Shown in pieces: positions 46,101 to 55,592 of a DNA stretch of 64,000 bases. The translations under genes were made by a program, and so were the position numbers. This DNA comes from CAZBBC01 sp964489835. Its GTDB lineage: Bacteria; Calditrichota; Calditrichia; JAJRVZ01. The notes under the pieces are model-generated. The model saw only the letters and a program-made list of their open reading frames with translations, made no database searches and was not told where the DNA came from. The DNA lies in contig CAZBBC010000010.1 in the NCBI GenBank assembly GCA_964489835.1, positions 1 through 64,000 of the forward strand, given 5' to 3'. Within the stretch, counting starts at the first letter, position 1, and the number at the start of each line of letters is the position of its first letter.

Positions 46101-46325
46101 ATGGAATTACTTATCATCATAATCGTAATAGTACTGTCAATTGGTCTGGGTATTCTTTGGGGCCGCAAAACATTAAAAAACCATATTATTAATAAATCAC
46201 AGGAGATCGATGAACTTGATCAACTTCATCTAATGGTGGAATGGAACGGTCCGATTAATTTTGCTGATAAAATTACTAATCCGAAAAATGAAGAAAGATC
46301 AAGAAAGATAGAAACAATTGAATGA
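46101..46325 (+). CDS. Small single-pass membrane protein
   Basis: 74 residues. ATG 46101 has ACGGAG upstream; a TTG at 46095 is less likely. N-terminal transmembrane helix (LLIIIIVIVLSIGLGILWG), then about 50 charged cytoplasmic residues. No family recognised. It ends just before the convergent SGNH gene (33 bp). Confidence 0.55.
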   Translation: MELLIIIIVIVLSIGLGILWGRKTLKNHIINKSQEIDELDQLHLMVEWNGPINFADKITNPKNEERSRKIETIE

Positions 46326-46358
46326 AATTTGATACAAGAACTCACCTATACCTTTTTC

Positions 46359-47075
46359 TCATATATTAAAACATTGTCTGGTCCATTGGGTATCGGCATC
46401 ACGTTTTTCAACGTTAGTTAAAATACCCGGGGCAGCCTGAATCACCGATTCGAATACCTTGTTAGCGATGAGCATGTTACCTACCTTGTTGGCGTGAACC
46501 GTATCCGGATGAATAAGATAATCCCTTTGTCCTTCCGCTGACCATACATCGGCATAAATGCAGTTATTTTCCTCTGCAAATTCCAATAACATGGCATTAT
46601 ATTCCCGCGTCTTATCTGTACTCCCCTTATCGAACGGCGGGTAATAATGAAAGGCTGACATATGGTAGATATTGACAATAACAATAAGGGGATTGATGCG
46701 CTTCCTGATTTGTTTGACAATCTTGTCCAGTTCTACCTTAAATTCTGAAAGGGGCATTCCGGCGCGCATATCGTTCAAACCATAGGCAATAATGACTAAA
46801 TCAGGATTAAAGGAAATAACCTCTTGATCGAGGCGCTCTGCAGCACTTGGCTTTATAGAAGTTTGATATCCGGGGCTACGTGGGGAAATAACACTGGCTC
46901 CAAGTCCGGCGTTATGATAAGAAATCGGCTTTTCCTGAGCCTGTACAAGATGGTGCCAGAAAATATCAGCCCAGCGTTCCTCCGGACCGGTCAACCAACC
47001 GCCACCTTCAACCGTACTTTCGCCAAAAACCACGAGAGATTCAAATGGTCCCGGTGGTATTGATTTCTGTTTCAT
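46359..47075 (-). CDS. SGNH/GDSL-family hydrolase
   Basis: 238 residues, an esterase/lipase-like SGNH fold. Block I is VVFGESTVEGG (Gly-Glu-Ser in place of GDS), block II Gly in NAGLGASV, block III Asn in YGLNDMR, block V DTVHANKVG with the catalytic Asp and His. No signal peptide, so cytosolic. Likely an O-deacylase on a small molecule or glycan. I start it at ATG 47075 because AGGTAGGA lies upstream; a longer frame from 47135 overlaps the thymidylate synthase homologue. It starts 11 bases after that gene, clearly one operon. Confidence 0.85.
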   Translation of the reverse strand: MKQKSIPPGPFESLVVFGESTVEGGGWLTGPEERWADIFWHHLVQAQEKPISYHNAGLGASVISPRSPGYQTSIKPSAAERLDQEVISFNPDLVIIAYGLNDMRAGMPLSEFKVELDKIVKQIRKRINPLIVIVNIYHMSAFHYYPPFDKGSTDKTREYNAMLLEFAEENNCIYADVWSAEGQRDYLIHPDTVHANKVGNMLIANKVFESVIQAAPGILTNVEKRDADTQWTRQCFNI

Positions 47076-47085
47076 TCTGGTATTC

Positions 47086-47940
47086 CTACCTTCCCATTTT
47101 GGAGGCTTTTTCCAGGATTGAGGGTATGGAATCATCCATGATCCCTTTCACGTCCTCATATCGATAAGTTCGTTGTTCGAACGTCCTGGTTTTAAGAGCC
47201 GGGATAAATCTTTCCTCAAATTCTTTAAAATAGGATCCGTAAATATGGTAACTATCAGCTTGATGAACATATCGTCCCAAAGTAACTTGTTTACCGGAAA
47301 GTTTTGAAATTTCCCCGGCAATTTTTAACTGCAGTTGGATGAAGGCAAACATATTCATAAAAGCTGCCTTATAGGCATCATTCGATCGAAACCTGATATT
47401 TGTGTTTAAATACCAAAGATCTTCCTTATCATCTTTTAATAATCTGCACCAAATACTTTGCAGACAGGCCGGATCATAACAAAAATTATCCTCCCAGACT
47501 TTCCACGTGATTGCCTGGGCCCGCCGGGAATATGGTGTCTCGGCTAACTTCCGTGATAACAATTCTATTTGGTTATAAATTTCCTTCATCCCGGGAATAG
47601 TGTATTCAAACAATCTTTGGTGATAGGTATACTCCCACCGTGTATCCTGTGAGTCAACGGCAGAATCTCTGACCAAATGGTCTTTTATACCATCAATTAC
47701 CTCCAAAACATATTCCTGGAGGTCTTCCAGGCCGCCGGGGATATCTTTATGGATCATCGGTTCCGCCAGGGGTTCTTTAACAACAATGGTCATTGTACTA
47801 TCCTTACTTGGTGGATCTCCCGGTTGATCATATTCGGTTTTAATATCACATCCATTATTATAAACATTTACCAAAGATTTTTCCCAGGCCTCCGCCAAAC
47901 CTTGACCTTCTACATACAGCACAGGAATATTTCCATTCAT
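47086..47940 (-). CDS. Thymidylate synthase homologue, archaeal type
   Basis: 284 residues with the thymidylate synthase active-site layout. The nucleophile cysteine is in YDPACLQSIW (about residue 153). The dUMP phosphate and base region is RSNDAYKAAFMN (about residue 184), which keeps the Arg-Ser, Asp and the Asn equivalent to E. coli Asn177 that favours dUMP over dCMP. SYHIYG (about residue 233) matches the His-x-Tyr motif. The N-terminus (YVEGQGLAEAWEKSL) and TYHQRLFEY resemble archaeal ThyA. It may be the cell's dTMP synthase or a nucleotide-modifying relative; the SGNH neighbour is unusual. AGGTAGGA ribosome site. Alignment is by eye. Confidence 0.75.
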   Translation of the reverse strand: MNGNIPVLYVEGQGLAEAWEKSLVNVYNNGCDIKTEYDQPGDPPSKDSTMTIVVKEPLAEPMIHKDIPGGLEDLQEYVLEVIDGIKDHLVRDSAVDSQDTRWEYTYHQRLFEYTIPGMKEIYNQIELLSRKLAETPYSRRAQAITWKVWEDNFCYDPACLQSIWCRLLKDDKEDLWYLNTNIRFRSNDAYKAAFMNMFAFIQLQLKIAGEISKLSGKQVTLGRYVHQADSYHIYGSYFKEFEERFIPALKTRTFEQRTYRYEDVKGIMDDSIPSILEKASKMGR

Positions 47941-47996
47941 TTCGATATATCCTACCTTTCTTATAAATGATTATTGATGCAATAAATCATGACGAT

Positions 47997-49451
47997 CTAC
48001 TCTATTATAACATCCTCACAATTTTCAAATAATATCGGTTTGCCTTCCTCCGGTTCACACTTAACATTTTTCAATTTTAAACCATTTACCCAGTTGAATG
48101 TCATACCGTTCCTCGCTTTTATGGATATATTTTCCATTGTAATATTTTCAATGGGCTTATGTACCGTTCCTTGCATACTCAGTGCGACTTTAGCGCCGAT
48201 ACAGGTGACGTTTCGAATAGTGATATCCCTGAACAACGGATAGGCTTTGCCGTTTTTGTCTGCCATGAAAGCTCCATAGTTCGTGTTAATTCTTATCGCT
48301 TCCATACTGATGTTATCCATTCGGATATCCTGATACCATATTTTCTCCACGACACCTCCACGAGAAGCATTGGACTTGAGGCGAATACCTCTTTCTGCCC
48401 CCATAAATTCGCAGTCGTGTGCAAAGACATTACGGACATCACCGGACATATCACTGCCGATGACAATACCACCATGACTATGAAAACCTTTGATATGGCG
48501 GATCACGATATTTTCCGTTGGGCGTCCCACCCGCCAACCATCCTCGTTAATACCTGATTTTAAAGCAATACAATCATCTCCGGCATTGATTTCGCAATAT
48601 TCAACCAAGGCATTTTTTGTTGAATTCAGATTAATTCCATCAGTATTGGGACCGCCAACAGTTTCCAATTGCAGGTCGCGGACAATCACATTCTCACAGT
48701 ACAAAATATCAAATGTCCAGAAAGGACCGGGAGAAGCAATGGAAAAACCCTCGAACAAAACGTTTTTACAATTGACAGGATTAATAAATTGTGGTCTGAG
48801 CGCCCCTTCCGGTGTGCCATAAACGCGTTTATCAGGCAAAACCCCCTTAAGGACTTGCGTATCGTAGATCAATCGGGCCGTATGTTCACCTGCCGGTTGC
48901 CAATCCCACCATCTTTGGCCATAACCAAACATCTTGCCGGGTCCTGTAATCGCTATATTCGTGCAGTTATTGGCATAGATCAAAGGGGAGTAATTGTAAA
49001 TTTCAAATCCGGCCCAGCGGGTAAAAACAACCGGCAGATAATCCTGTGGATCGTCACTAAAATGGAGTTCCGCACCCTGTTCAAAATGAAGATTAACGTT
49101 ACTTTTCAGGTGAATAGCGCCGGTCAACCATTTACCTTTGGGAACAAGTACCTTTCCCCCACCCTCAGAAGAACAAGCATTAATGGCCGCTCTGAATGCC
49201 TTTGTATTCTTGGTTTTACCATCACCTATTGCTCCATACACAAGGATGTTATAAATCTTACTCTTATACTCGGGTCTATTCAATACCGGCATTGCAAATG
49301 GTGCAGTTATCGGTTCTATGTTTGCTGGTAGCATTTTGTCCATAGTTATGGTATGATTTATATCTTTCTTTTGTACTTCTTTACAAGAGAACAAGAAAAA
49401 AACAAATAGGAGCACAACTACAGAACTAACTTTTATCCAATAGATTTTCAT
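47997..49451 (-). CDS. GH28-family polygalacturonase-like lipoprotein
   Basis: 484 residues, lipoprotein signal peptide (VVLLFVFFLFSC, cysteine about residue 23). A right-handed parallel beta helix of glycoside hydrolase family 28. The catalytic pattern is visible: NTDGINL, GDDCIALKSG, a His-Gly pair in HSHGGIVIGSD and RGIRLKS. Members cleave galacturonan or rhamnogalacturonan, or remove uronic acids from other glycans; the exact substrate cannot be told. It probably sits on a cell membrane facing the periplasm or outside. Directly downstream of the sulfatase remnant and the DUF6259 gene. Confidence 0.92.
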   Translation of the reverse strand: MKIYWIKVSSVVVLLFVFFLFSCKEVQKKDINHTITMDKMLPANIEPITAPFAMPVLNRPEYKSKIYNILVYGAIGDGKTKNTKAFRAAINACSSEGGGKVLVPKGKWLTGAIHLKSNVNLHFEQGAELHFSDDPQDYLPVVFTRWAGFEIYNYSPLIYANNCTNIAITGPGKMFGYGQRWWDWQPAGEHTARLIYDTQVLKGVLPDKRVYGTPEGALRPQFINPVNCKNVLFEGFSIASPGPFWTFDILYCENVIVRDLQLETVGGPNTDGINLNSTKNALVEYCEINAGDDCIALKSGINEDGWRVGRPTENIVIRHIKGFHSHGGIVIGSDMSGDVRNVFAHDCEFMGAERGIRLKSNASRGGVVEKIWYQDIRMDNISMEAIRINTNYGAFMADKNGKAYPLFRDITIRNVTCIGAKVALSMQGTVHKPIENITMENISIKARNGMTFNWVNGLKLKNVKCEPEEGKPILFENCEDVIIE

Positions 49452-49478
49452 CTTTCGTTTCCCCTTATAATGGAGAAT

Positions 49479-49675
49479 TTACCACTCCGTGGAAGGATTT
49501 TCCGGATTATAGTCGGGATTTTAAATTGGCATCTTAACATTGATGTCTTTTCGCCACTTGTCAAGTAATTTGTGGAGCGCCCTGGCTTTTTCAGGTAGTT
49601 TTTCAGCCAGATTATGTGTCTCCCTGATATCTTCCCGGAGATTGTAAAGTTCCAGATGATAAACATTATTATTGC
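49479..49675 (-). pseudogene. Arylsulfatase C-terminal remnant with an in-frame stop
   Basis: On the minus strand, in a frame different from the neighbouring gene, the sequence reads VYHLELYNLREDIRETHNLA and LDKWRKDINVKMPI, typical of the last 60 residues of arylsulfatases. A TAA stop (49521-49523) interrupts it, and the same frame goes on with NPDYNPENPSTEW and a second stop, the normal end of such proteins; a lysine codon AAA would explain the TAA. The catalytic part (CxPxR) is absent. The remnant abuts the end of the DUF6259 gene, overlapping it by a few bases. Clearly decayed. Confidence 0.88.
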
Positions 49676-51975
49676 GCACTGAATTCCAACACCCATACGC
49701 CAAGAGGGGGCAATTTCAAATCAAGATGCACAGTCTCTCTATTAAATTCCCCAAGCCGTGTTTCACCGATGGCATCGATTCTTTGTATTCGTCCTTCACC
49801 CGTAAATCCATATTCCACAGGATCAATGTCAAAATTCACCGCTAAGCTTTTATTGACGATGCTCGCTAAAACGATTGCCAGATCACCATCAGCCGCCTGC
49901 CAGGTCGATATAATCATAGCCGGAGAGTGAGTTTTCCATGATGTTTCACCATCCATGCGTCCGGCATAAATTGACAATCGTGAGAGTTCAAGATCAACTG
50001 TGGGTATTTCTATCACAGGTGAACGTTCAAACGTACCATATAACAGATATTTCAGGGCCTTTTGCCGAACATGGGCAAGGCACATCATGTAGTCTATTTG
50101 CTCCTCTCGTTCTCTGAATTGTGAAGGATAAAAATTAGCAACCGTCGGTTGCATCCCCCAGGCAAAGGCCCGCGCTTGTTCCAGCCGAAACTGTTGGTTG
50201 TATTTCTCCTCCAGCAGCTCCAGGGGTTTTTCAGGAGCATACGCCTGCGGCCAAAATTCATCATAAGGAGGAATTGTTAGTGAGGAATAACTTCCGTAAG
50301 TCAGCGCATAGGGATGATATACGGCAGGAAAAAAGGGGATAACCTGCCAGCCGTCTCCACCCGGTTCTTTATATCTTTCCTCACTAATTTGCAGGGTAAG
50401 AAAAATATCGAGGGAAGGAAACCAGGTTTCACAAACATGCTCTCCGGCAAGAATAATACTATGTCGGGCAGCCCGCTCACGTATATCTTTTTCAAGATCC
50501 TTAAAACCACTCATCCAGTAGTTTCCGCCACCCAGGGGGTGACCATGCGCTGGGTCATAACACGGGATGCTGCGAACAGCCTGATCCATATAGATACCAT
50601 TAACACCGTATTCCAGGAGCACTTCCTGTGCTAAATCAGCATATTTTTCCCTCCAAAATGGTGTAGCGATGCACATCGCAGCGCAGGACTGTCGGTCAAA
50701 CACGCATGGTTTTGACACCCGAAGGGTCCCATCACGATTCTTGGTCGCATATTTACCCGCCTTTTGTAAATCCCAACTTTTTGTCTGCATACACCACAGT
50801 CGCTGGTTCATATAGACGATCGACCGTATGCCTTTATCCTGAGCCGTCCTCAATGCTTTTTTAAAAGCATCGATACCATCGCGCGGGGGCAAGTACTCCG
50901 GAAAACTTGTATCATAAGGACCATTATGCCACCAGTGCCAAAATACGGAAACAGGCAGTCCGAGCACCCGATGCAAAGCCATTGCCGGGGGTAAAACCCC
51001 ATTGGCTCGCCCTCTATTCCATACCCACATCCCGGTTTCTAATAACCACGCCGGTACCAACCCCTTTTTTAATCGACTTTCCTTCGCCCATCGCTGTTTA
51101 ACACCCCAGGTACGATATCTCTTTGCTGCGGTAATCCAGTCTCCTTGAAAAGTGCCTATCAGACAATGATACGGCAAATCATATCTATCCTTGAAAAGAT
51201 GAGGATTTTCAGGATAATGCTCCATTTCGTATCCTAAATCTACCGTGTCATCACTAAAAATGACAAAACCCTTTCGAAAAGCAGCCGTATCATCAGAGGC
51301 TAAATATAAACCGGGTCCGTTTTGCTCGTAAAAAGCGAGACACTGAAAAGCAAGCTCGCCGGGGTAAATCCATGTACGACGATATTTCGTCCCGGAACCG
51401 TTTAATAATTTTCTTGGGTTTTTGGCCAGTTCCCCCATAAAACGCGGTACCCCCAGCCGTTCATTTTTGCCCAGGGATGAAATTTTGCATATTCTGGGAA
51501 ATAGGATACTTTCAAACCTGACCTTGCCTCTCTCTTCAACAACCATTTTCCACTCGGACATCGGTTCATCTCGACGGAGTTGAACAGATACCAAAATACG
51601 CAGGTTGGGACTGTTTTCAATACCAAAGTGATCCCATATTAATTCCAGGGTAAAATGATCCCTTTTTTCCCAACGAAAGCGGTGAGCATCTGATGGTGCC
51701 AGGTCACTACCATCCCAAAGATTTAATTGCCAGAGACTATGAAGTATATTTTTTTTATCAATGAAGTTTTGGTTGTTAGTTCGATCAATAAATTCTATCA
51801 ATTGTCCGCTTTGCGAATCGAAGCCGATATGCAGGTAATCAGTATCGAGACTGATTAAAACATGTATACTATCACTGACAGTCTGTGCTTTAAGGGGCAA
51901 TGAAAAGATCAGTTGAATAAAAAACAAGAAGAAGAGGAAAATGATCAATAACCAATGATTTTTACTCTGTTCCAT
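49669..51975 (-). CDS. DUF6259-type glycoside hydrolase-like protein
   Basis: 768 residues with an N-terminal hydrophobic signal/anchor (LLIIFLFFLFFIQLIFSL). Beta-sandwich N-domain, then a TIM barrel: MWVWNRGRANG, WHWWHNGPYDT, YGVNGIYMDQAVRSIPCYD with a probable catalytic aspartate (about residue 468), and ILAGEHVCETW. The sequence fits DUF6259, related to the alpha-galactosidase clan. The last codons continue into sequence shared with the sulfatase remnant. It is probably the first gene of the unit with GH28. Activity unproven. Confidence 0.75.
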   Translation of the reverse strand: MEQSKNHWLLIIFLFFLFFIQLIFSLPLKAQTVSDSIHVLISLDTDYLHIGFDSQSGQLIEFIDRTNNQNFIDKKNILHSLWQLNLWDGSDLAPSDAHRFRWEKRDHFTLELIWDHFGIENSPNLRILVSVQLRRDEPMSEWKMVVEERGKVRFESILFPRICKISSLGKNERLGVPRFMGELAKNPRKLLNGSGTKYRRTWIYPGELAFQCLAFYEQNGPGLYLASDDTAAFRKGFVIFSDDTVDLGYEMEHYPENPHLFKDRYDLPYHCLIGTFQGDWITAAKRYRTWGVKQRWAKESRLKKGLVPAWLLETGMWVWNRGRANGVLPPAMALHRVLGLPVSVFWHWWHNGPYDTSFPEYLPPRDGIDAFKKALRTAQDKGIRSIVYMNQRLWCMQTKSWDLQKAGKYATKNRDGTLRVSKPCVFDRQSCAAMCIATPFWREKYADLAQEVLLEYGVNGIYMDQAVRSIPCYDPAHGHPLGGGNYWMSGFKDLEKDIRERAARHSIILAGEHVCETWFPSLDIFLTLQISEERYKEPGGDGWQVIPFFPAVYHPYALTYGSYSSLTIPPYDEFWPQAYAPEKPLELLEEKYNQQFRLEQARAFAWGMQPTVANFYPSQFREREEQIDYMMCLAHVRQKALKYLLYGTFERSPVIEIPTVDLELSRLSIYAGRMDGETSWKTHSPAMIISTWQAADGDLAIVLASIVNKSLAVNFDIDPVEYGFTGEGRIQRIDAIGETRLGEFNRETVHLDLKLPPLGVWVLEFSAQ

Positions 51976-52037
51976 TATTGAGATTCCCTGATAAGTGGTT
52001 ATCTAATGCCCTAGTGAATGACCCGGAATGTTTGCTA

Positions 52038-54407
52038 TCAATAAATAACTTCAATGATTCCATAGGCGTTTAGTTCACTTAAAACCACTATTTTTTTACT
52101 TTTTCCGCCAGTGAACAGTTCAAGATTCCGCACTTCCTCACCCGGTTGATAAAAATAAACCGCTTTTATTTTTTTATCAACGATATCCGGAATAGTAATT
52201 TTCAGATCCCTGACCGGCTGTAATAAGTGATTTCCCGGATTGGCAGATAAAGAAACATTTTTATTGACTAAATGGATAGTTAAGCGATTTCTGCTACCAT
52301 TAGACTTTATCCAGATCGTACTTCTGATCCCACTGCCTTTTTTGGGATCAAAAAGATGGGGAGACCTTTGAAATGCCGATTGAATAACTTCGGTTATTGG
52401 GCCTGGCGATTGGTATCGCTTGATACCGATTTTATTATCCAATGCTTTGAGCATGGAATACATAGTGCCTTCAAAGTTCAGAGAAAAAATGTCGCTACGG
52501 AAGGCCTGTAAAGCTGTTTCCAGAAAAATGCCCCTGTAAGGTAAGGCGCTTTCAATCGATGAAAAAGTAACCAGGTTCTTCGAATTGCCCAAAGACGGAT
52601 TAAAAAATGACTTTTTTATTCGCGGCTGAGCATACAAGTCATAAAGGGCATTTTGCCCAATTGAGATTACCCACCCTCCCCGATCTAAAAAATTTTGTAC
52701 TGCTATTATTTGAAGATCAGACATAAATTCGATATTTGCCAGGATGATAACCGTATAATCAGCCAGTCTCCTTTCATTGAAGTCAGTCTCAATGATATGA
52801 TCAAAGGGGATCTGCTGATCAGCCAGATAACGGTTTAAGGCATACACTTCCCTTAAATGTTCAATATTAATATAATGTACCTGGTCAAAGAAATGAGCCA
52901 ACCCAATTTTCGCAGCAGAAATGTTGCCATCCCAAAGATCCTCATATTTCTCAAAAAAAGTGCGATACCTGGCCCGTATTTCTGGATTCCGAAAGGTCGT
53001 TACAAAAACACTGCTACCGGAAGCGGCAGTTTCAGCATGATGGATATCCTCCACGTCAGGATCATTCAGCGTATAAGGTAACAGCATACCCCGGACACCA
53101 CAGGCGAAAGCATACCTTAACTCGGCATCATAATCCAAGACAACACCGGGAACAATGATACCGGTGGCCGAATCTTCTTCATACATTTGCCAGCTGGCAC
53201 CTTTAGCCCAAAGACGCATATTTTTACCATCTTCTGCCCGGCCGGCGGCCCCGAGTATTCTCTGACGTACCCCCCAATTCGGTATCAGAAAAAAATCTTT
53301 ATTTATTTCACGCCCGGCTGCGGTCATCTCCGCTAATTGATCACCAATGCTGGTCGCCCAAAACATCACTGTTTCTGCCCAACGTAGCCGGCCTTTTGGT
53401 GTTTGCAGTGCGGGATTTGCCAACCGGATATTTTCATACGTCGCCTGGACATCCGCAGGAAGTATATGCGTGGTAATAAATGCTTCACACTCACCGAAAA
53501 GCATTCCTCCGCCAGCAGCATCCACATTAACTTCAGCAATGGAACCGGCAGTATCAAAATAGATACGTCTGTCTTGCGCTGAATATTTTTTTTCCAGCCA
53601 GGGAATAAATTCAGGAAATGTACGGGCCCAATAACGATAATCCCCTTCATTATAGAGGGTAATCTCTGCGTATTGGTCAGTGCCGAAAGCCTTCTTAAAC
53701 TCATCCGGCGGGTATTTTTGTTTTAAATAATCCTGAAAACAGGACTGGCAGGAACTGCAATAACAATGAATAATATTGTTATCGATGAAAAGTCCGTCAA
53801 AACCTATCCGGGCGGAAAGTCTTGATTCAGCATTCATCAGGTTGCGCCATTCCCGGTTATTGGGACAGGGTGCGTAACGAATCTGAAGATCGTCCTTGTG
53901 ACGCTCTAAAAAACATTTGCGTTTATAATTATAATGCAGATTCCCTGAGGGTTCCCGCTGCATCCAGTTAATCGGATCACTTGGTTTGGGACCCAGATTC
54001 AGATATCCGTAATTTTCCCAGTGATCAAAAATTTCCCAGACCCCGTATCGTTTTTCATAATTTCCGGAAATGGTCTGATTACAAAAATAAGGCGTCACCC
54101 AGCGCACACCTAGAGAGTCCAAATATTTCAGATAATCCTGGATTTGTTCCTTATATTCATTAAAAATGATATTGCGATTATCTAAGACCATGCCCCCAAA
54201 ACCAAAGCGCCCCAGGTAGCGCATTCCCGAACCCGGATGAAAGAGCGTAGGCACCCCCGTTGAAAAATTACCCCGGAATTCCGGCAGTACCTCCTGCTCA
54301 TTAGTATAATCAATAACATAAGTAAAAGGAATATGTGAAACCGGAGCTTGCGCAAAGACAAGACAGAAATTAAAAATCACCAATATTAATAAAATAAATT
54401 TTCTCAT
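52038..54407 (-). CDS. Secreted TIM-barrel glycoside hydrolase-like protein
   Basis: 789 residues with a signal peptide (FILLILVIFNFCLVFAQA). The TIM barrel has IGFDGLFIDNNIIHCYCSSC (about residue 200), a motif of uncharacterised GH42/GH29-like proteins. Later comes a flavodoxin-like trimerisation domain (DYTVIILANIEFMS, DRGGWVISIGQNA, about residues 545-580) as in family 42 beta-galactosidases, and a small C-terminal beta domain. It lies 62 bp upstream of the DUF6259 gene, same strand, so probably one operon. Family membership beyond the fold is uncertain. Confidence 0.75.
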   Translation of the reverse strand: MRKFILLILVIFNFCLVFAQAPVSHIPFTYVIDYTNEQEVLPEFRGNFSTGVPTLFHPGSGMRYLGRFGFGGMVLDNRNIIFNEYKEQIQDYLKYLDSLGVRWVTPYFCNQTISGNYEKRYGVWEIFDHWENYGYLNLGPKPSDPINWMQREPSGNLHYNYKRKCFLERHKDDLQIRYAPCPNNREWRNLMNAESRLSARIGFDGLFIDNNIIHCYCSSCQSCFQDYLKQKYPPDEFKKAFGTDQYAEITLYNEGDYRYWARTFPEFIPWLEKKYSAQDRRIYFDTAGSIAEVNVDAAGGGMLFGECEAFITTHILPADVQATYENIRLANPALQTPKGRLRWAETVMFWATSIGDQLAEMTAAGREINKDFFLIPNWGVRQRILGAAGRAEDGKNMRLWAKGASWQMYEEDSATGIIVPGVVLDYDAELRYAFACGVRGMLLPYTLNDPDVEDIHHAETAASGSSVFVTTFRNPEIRARYRTFFEKYEDLWDGNISAAKIGLAHFFDQVHYINIEHLREVYALNRYLADQQIPFDHIIETDFNERRLADYTVIILANIEFMSDLQIIAVQNFLDRGGWVISIGQNALYDLYAQPRIKKSFFNPSLGNSKNLVTFSSIESALPYRGIFLETALQAFRSDIFSLNFEGTMYSMLKALDNKIGIKRYQSPGPITEVIQSAFQRSPHLFDPKKGSGIRSTIWIKSNGSRNRLTIHLVNKNVSLSANPGNHLLQPVRDLKITIPDIVDKKIKAVYFYQPGEEVRNLELFTGGKSKKIVVLSELNAYGIIEVIY

Positions 54408-54569
54408 ATTGGAGTCCTATTATCTTTTGTGAAAGATTTCAGGTTGCGAGAATTGAACATCTGCGTTTGATTAAACACTTTTAGACAAATATAGGATAGA
54501 AAAACTTTTCCTTCCAGTAATGGAGGGGGAATGATTCTTCCAGACCGAAAGATTCTACAGACTTACCGG

Positions 54570-54758
54570 TTACATATACTTTTTCATCTCATATTTTTCC
54601 GCTATATTAATCCTTTCTGTATCGGGCAGAGAACTCATATATGATTTCCACCCGGGGCACCAGCTAGTATGCCATTTCCACAATCTTCCGAGAAATGATT
54701 TGGGATTATTGTCATATTTTGCACGGAAAGCACAATTTTCACAATTCTGATCAGACAT
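54570..54758 (-). CDS. Small cysteine-containing conserved protein
   Basis: 62 residues. CENCAFRAKYDNNPKS at the N-terminus and WCPGWKSYM in the middle give three cysteines, a possible metal or thiol site. No signal peptide. It lies 13 bp after the GNAT-YoaP gene on the same strand. I recall similar short proteins beside acetyltransferases, but no function is known to me. Confidence 0.6.
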   Translation of the reverse strand: MSDQNCENCAFRAKYDNNPKSFLGRLWKWHTSWCPGWKSYMSSLPDTERINIAEKYEMKKYM

Positions 54759-54771
54759 TTTAAAATCTCCT

Positions 54772-55557
54772 TTAATTTTTTAATTTTTTTACTCTCTTAG
54801 CTATCTTTTTCTGTATTTTCTCATAAGATGGTGGAGGACCGGTTCTTATTTGTTTTCCATCAATAAATAAGGCGTCCGAAATCCCCCAGTCTAAGAAAAC
54901 TTCACGATTAAATGTATTGATCTCTTGAAACTTAACCTTATCCCCAAATTCATATGATGCTTTCTTTGCTCTTTCATAAGATAAATTTAATGCCGGACAC
55001 CACCCATTTATAAAGGAAGTAACCGTTACTTTATTGGCAGTTTTACCGGGTTTCTTTTTTTCCTTTATCCATTTTGGCGGGATAGCATTGTCAGTAAAAG
55101 GCTTCCAAAGCAGCACAGCCATACCATTTTTATCGACCTTCCTATAACCCTGTTTTTTAAACCATGAAGCCTTCATCCAAAATGGGAGTGAGACTCCCCA
55201 GGCAGCTATTCCTTTACTATTGAGAGATCTCACATCATCTTCTGCCGCTTTTAACAAGGATTTACCAATTCCTTTTTTTTGATGATTTCCGACCCCTTTT
55301 TTATAACCATGCACCCAAATACAATGGATAAAATACGAATCTTTTCCCGCAATGACTGAATGCTCAATGGGCACATATTGTATCATACCATAAACCTTAT
55401 CACTTTCTACTGCTAACTTTACTCGTAGTCCTTTTTCCTTCATTTTATTAAACCATAACTCCTTATGGTTTCCCGCTTCTTTTATTTCATCAGACCAGTC
55501 TTCAAGACATAAAAAATATGTTTTCGCATATTTTTCTGTAAAATCAATAACATCCAT
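54772..55557 (-). CDS. GNAT acetyltransferase with YoaP-like C-terminal domain
   Basis: 261 residues. The N-terminal GNAT domain (about 1-165) has the acetyl-CoA loop KGIGKSLLKAAEDDVRS. The C-terminal domain (about 190-255: SFINGWCPALNLSYERAKKA, VKFQEINT, ALFIDGKQIRTGPPPSYEKI) matches the YoaP-like family, thioredoxin-like with a single cysteine. Substrate unknown. Forms a unit with the small Cys protein downstream. Confidence 0.8.
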   Translation of the reverse strand: MDVIDFTEKYAKTYFLCLEDWSDEIKEAGNHKELWFNKMKEKGLRVKLAVESDKVYGMIQYVPIEHSVIAGKDSYFIHCIWVHGYKKGVGNHQKKGIGKSLLKAAEDDVRSLNSKGIAAWGVSLPFWMKASWFKKQGYRKVDKNGMAVLLWKPFTDNAIPPKWIKEKKKPGKTANKVTVTSFINGWCPALNLSYERAKKASYEFGDKVKFQEINTFNREVFLDWGISDALFIDGKQIRTGPPPSYEKIQKKIAKRVKKLKN

Positions 55558-55592
55558 TTTAGACCTCCACGTGTTGTGCTTTGTGCGGCAAA

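Noticed and set aside
48669..49331. 220-codon plus-strand frame
   Set aside because: Antisense to the GH28 gene, which has clear catalytic motifs.
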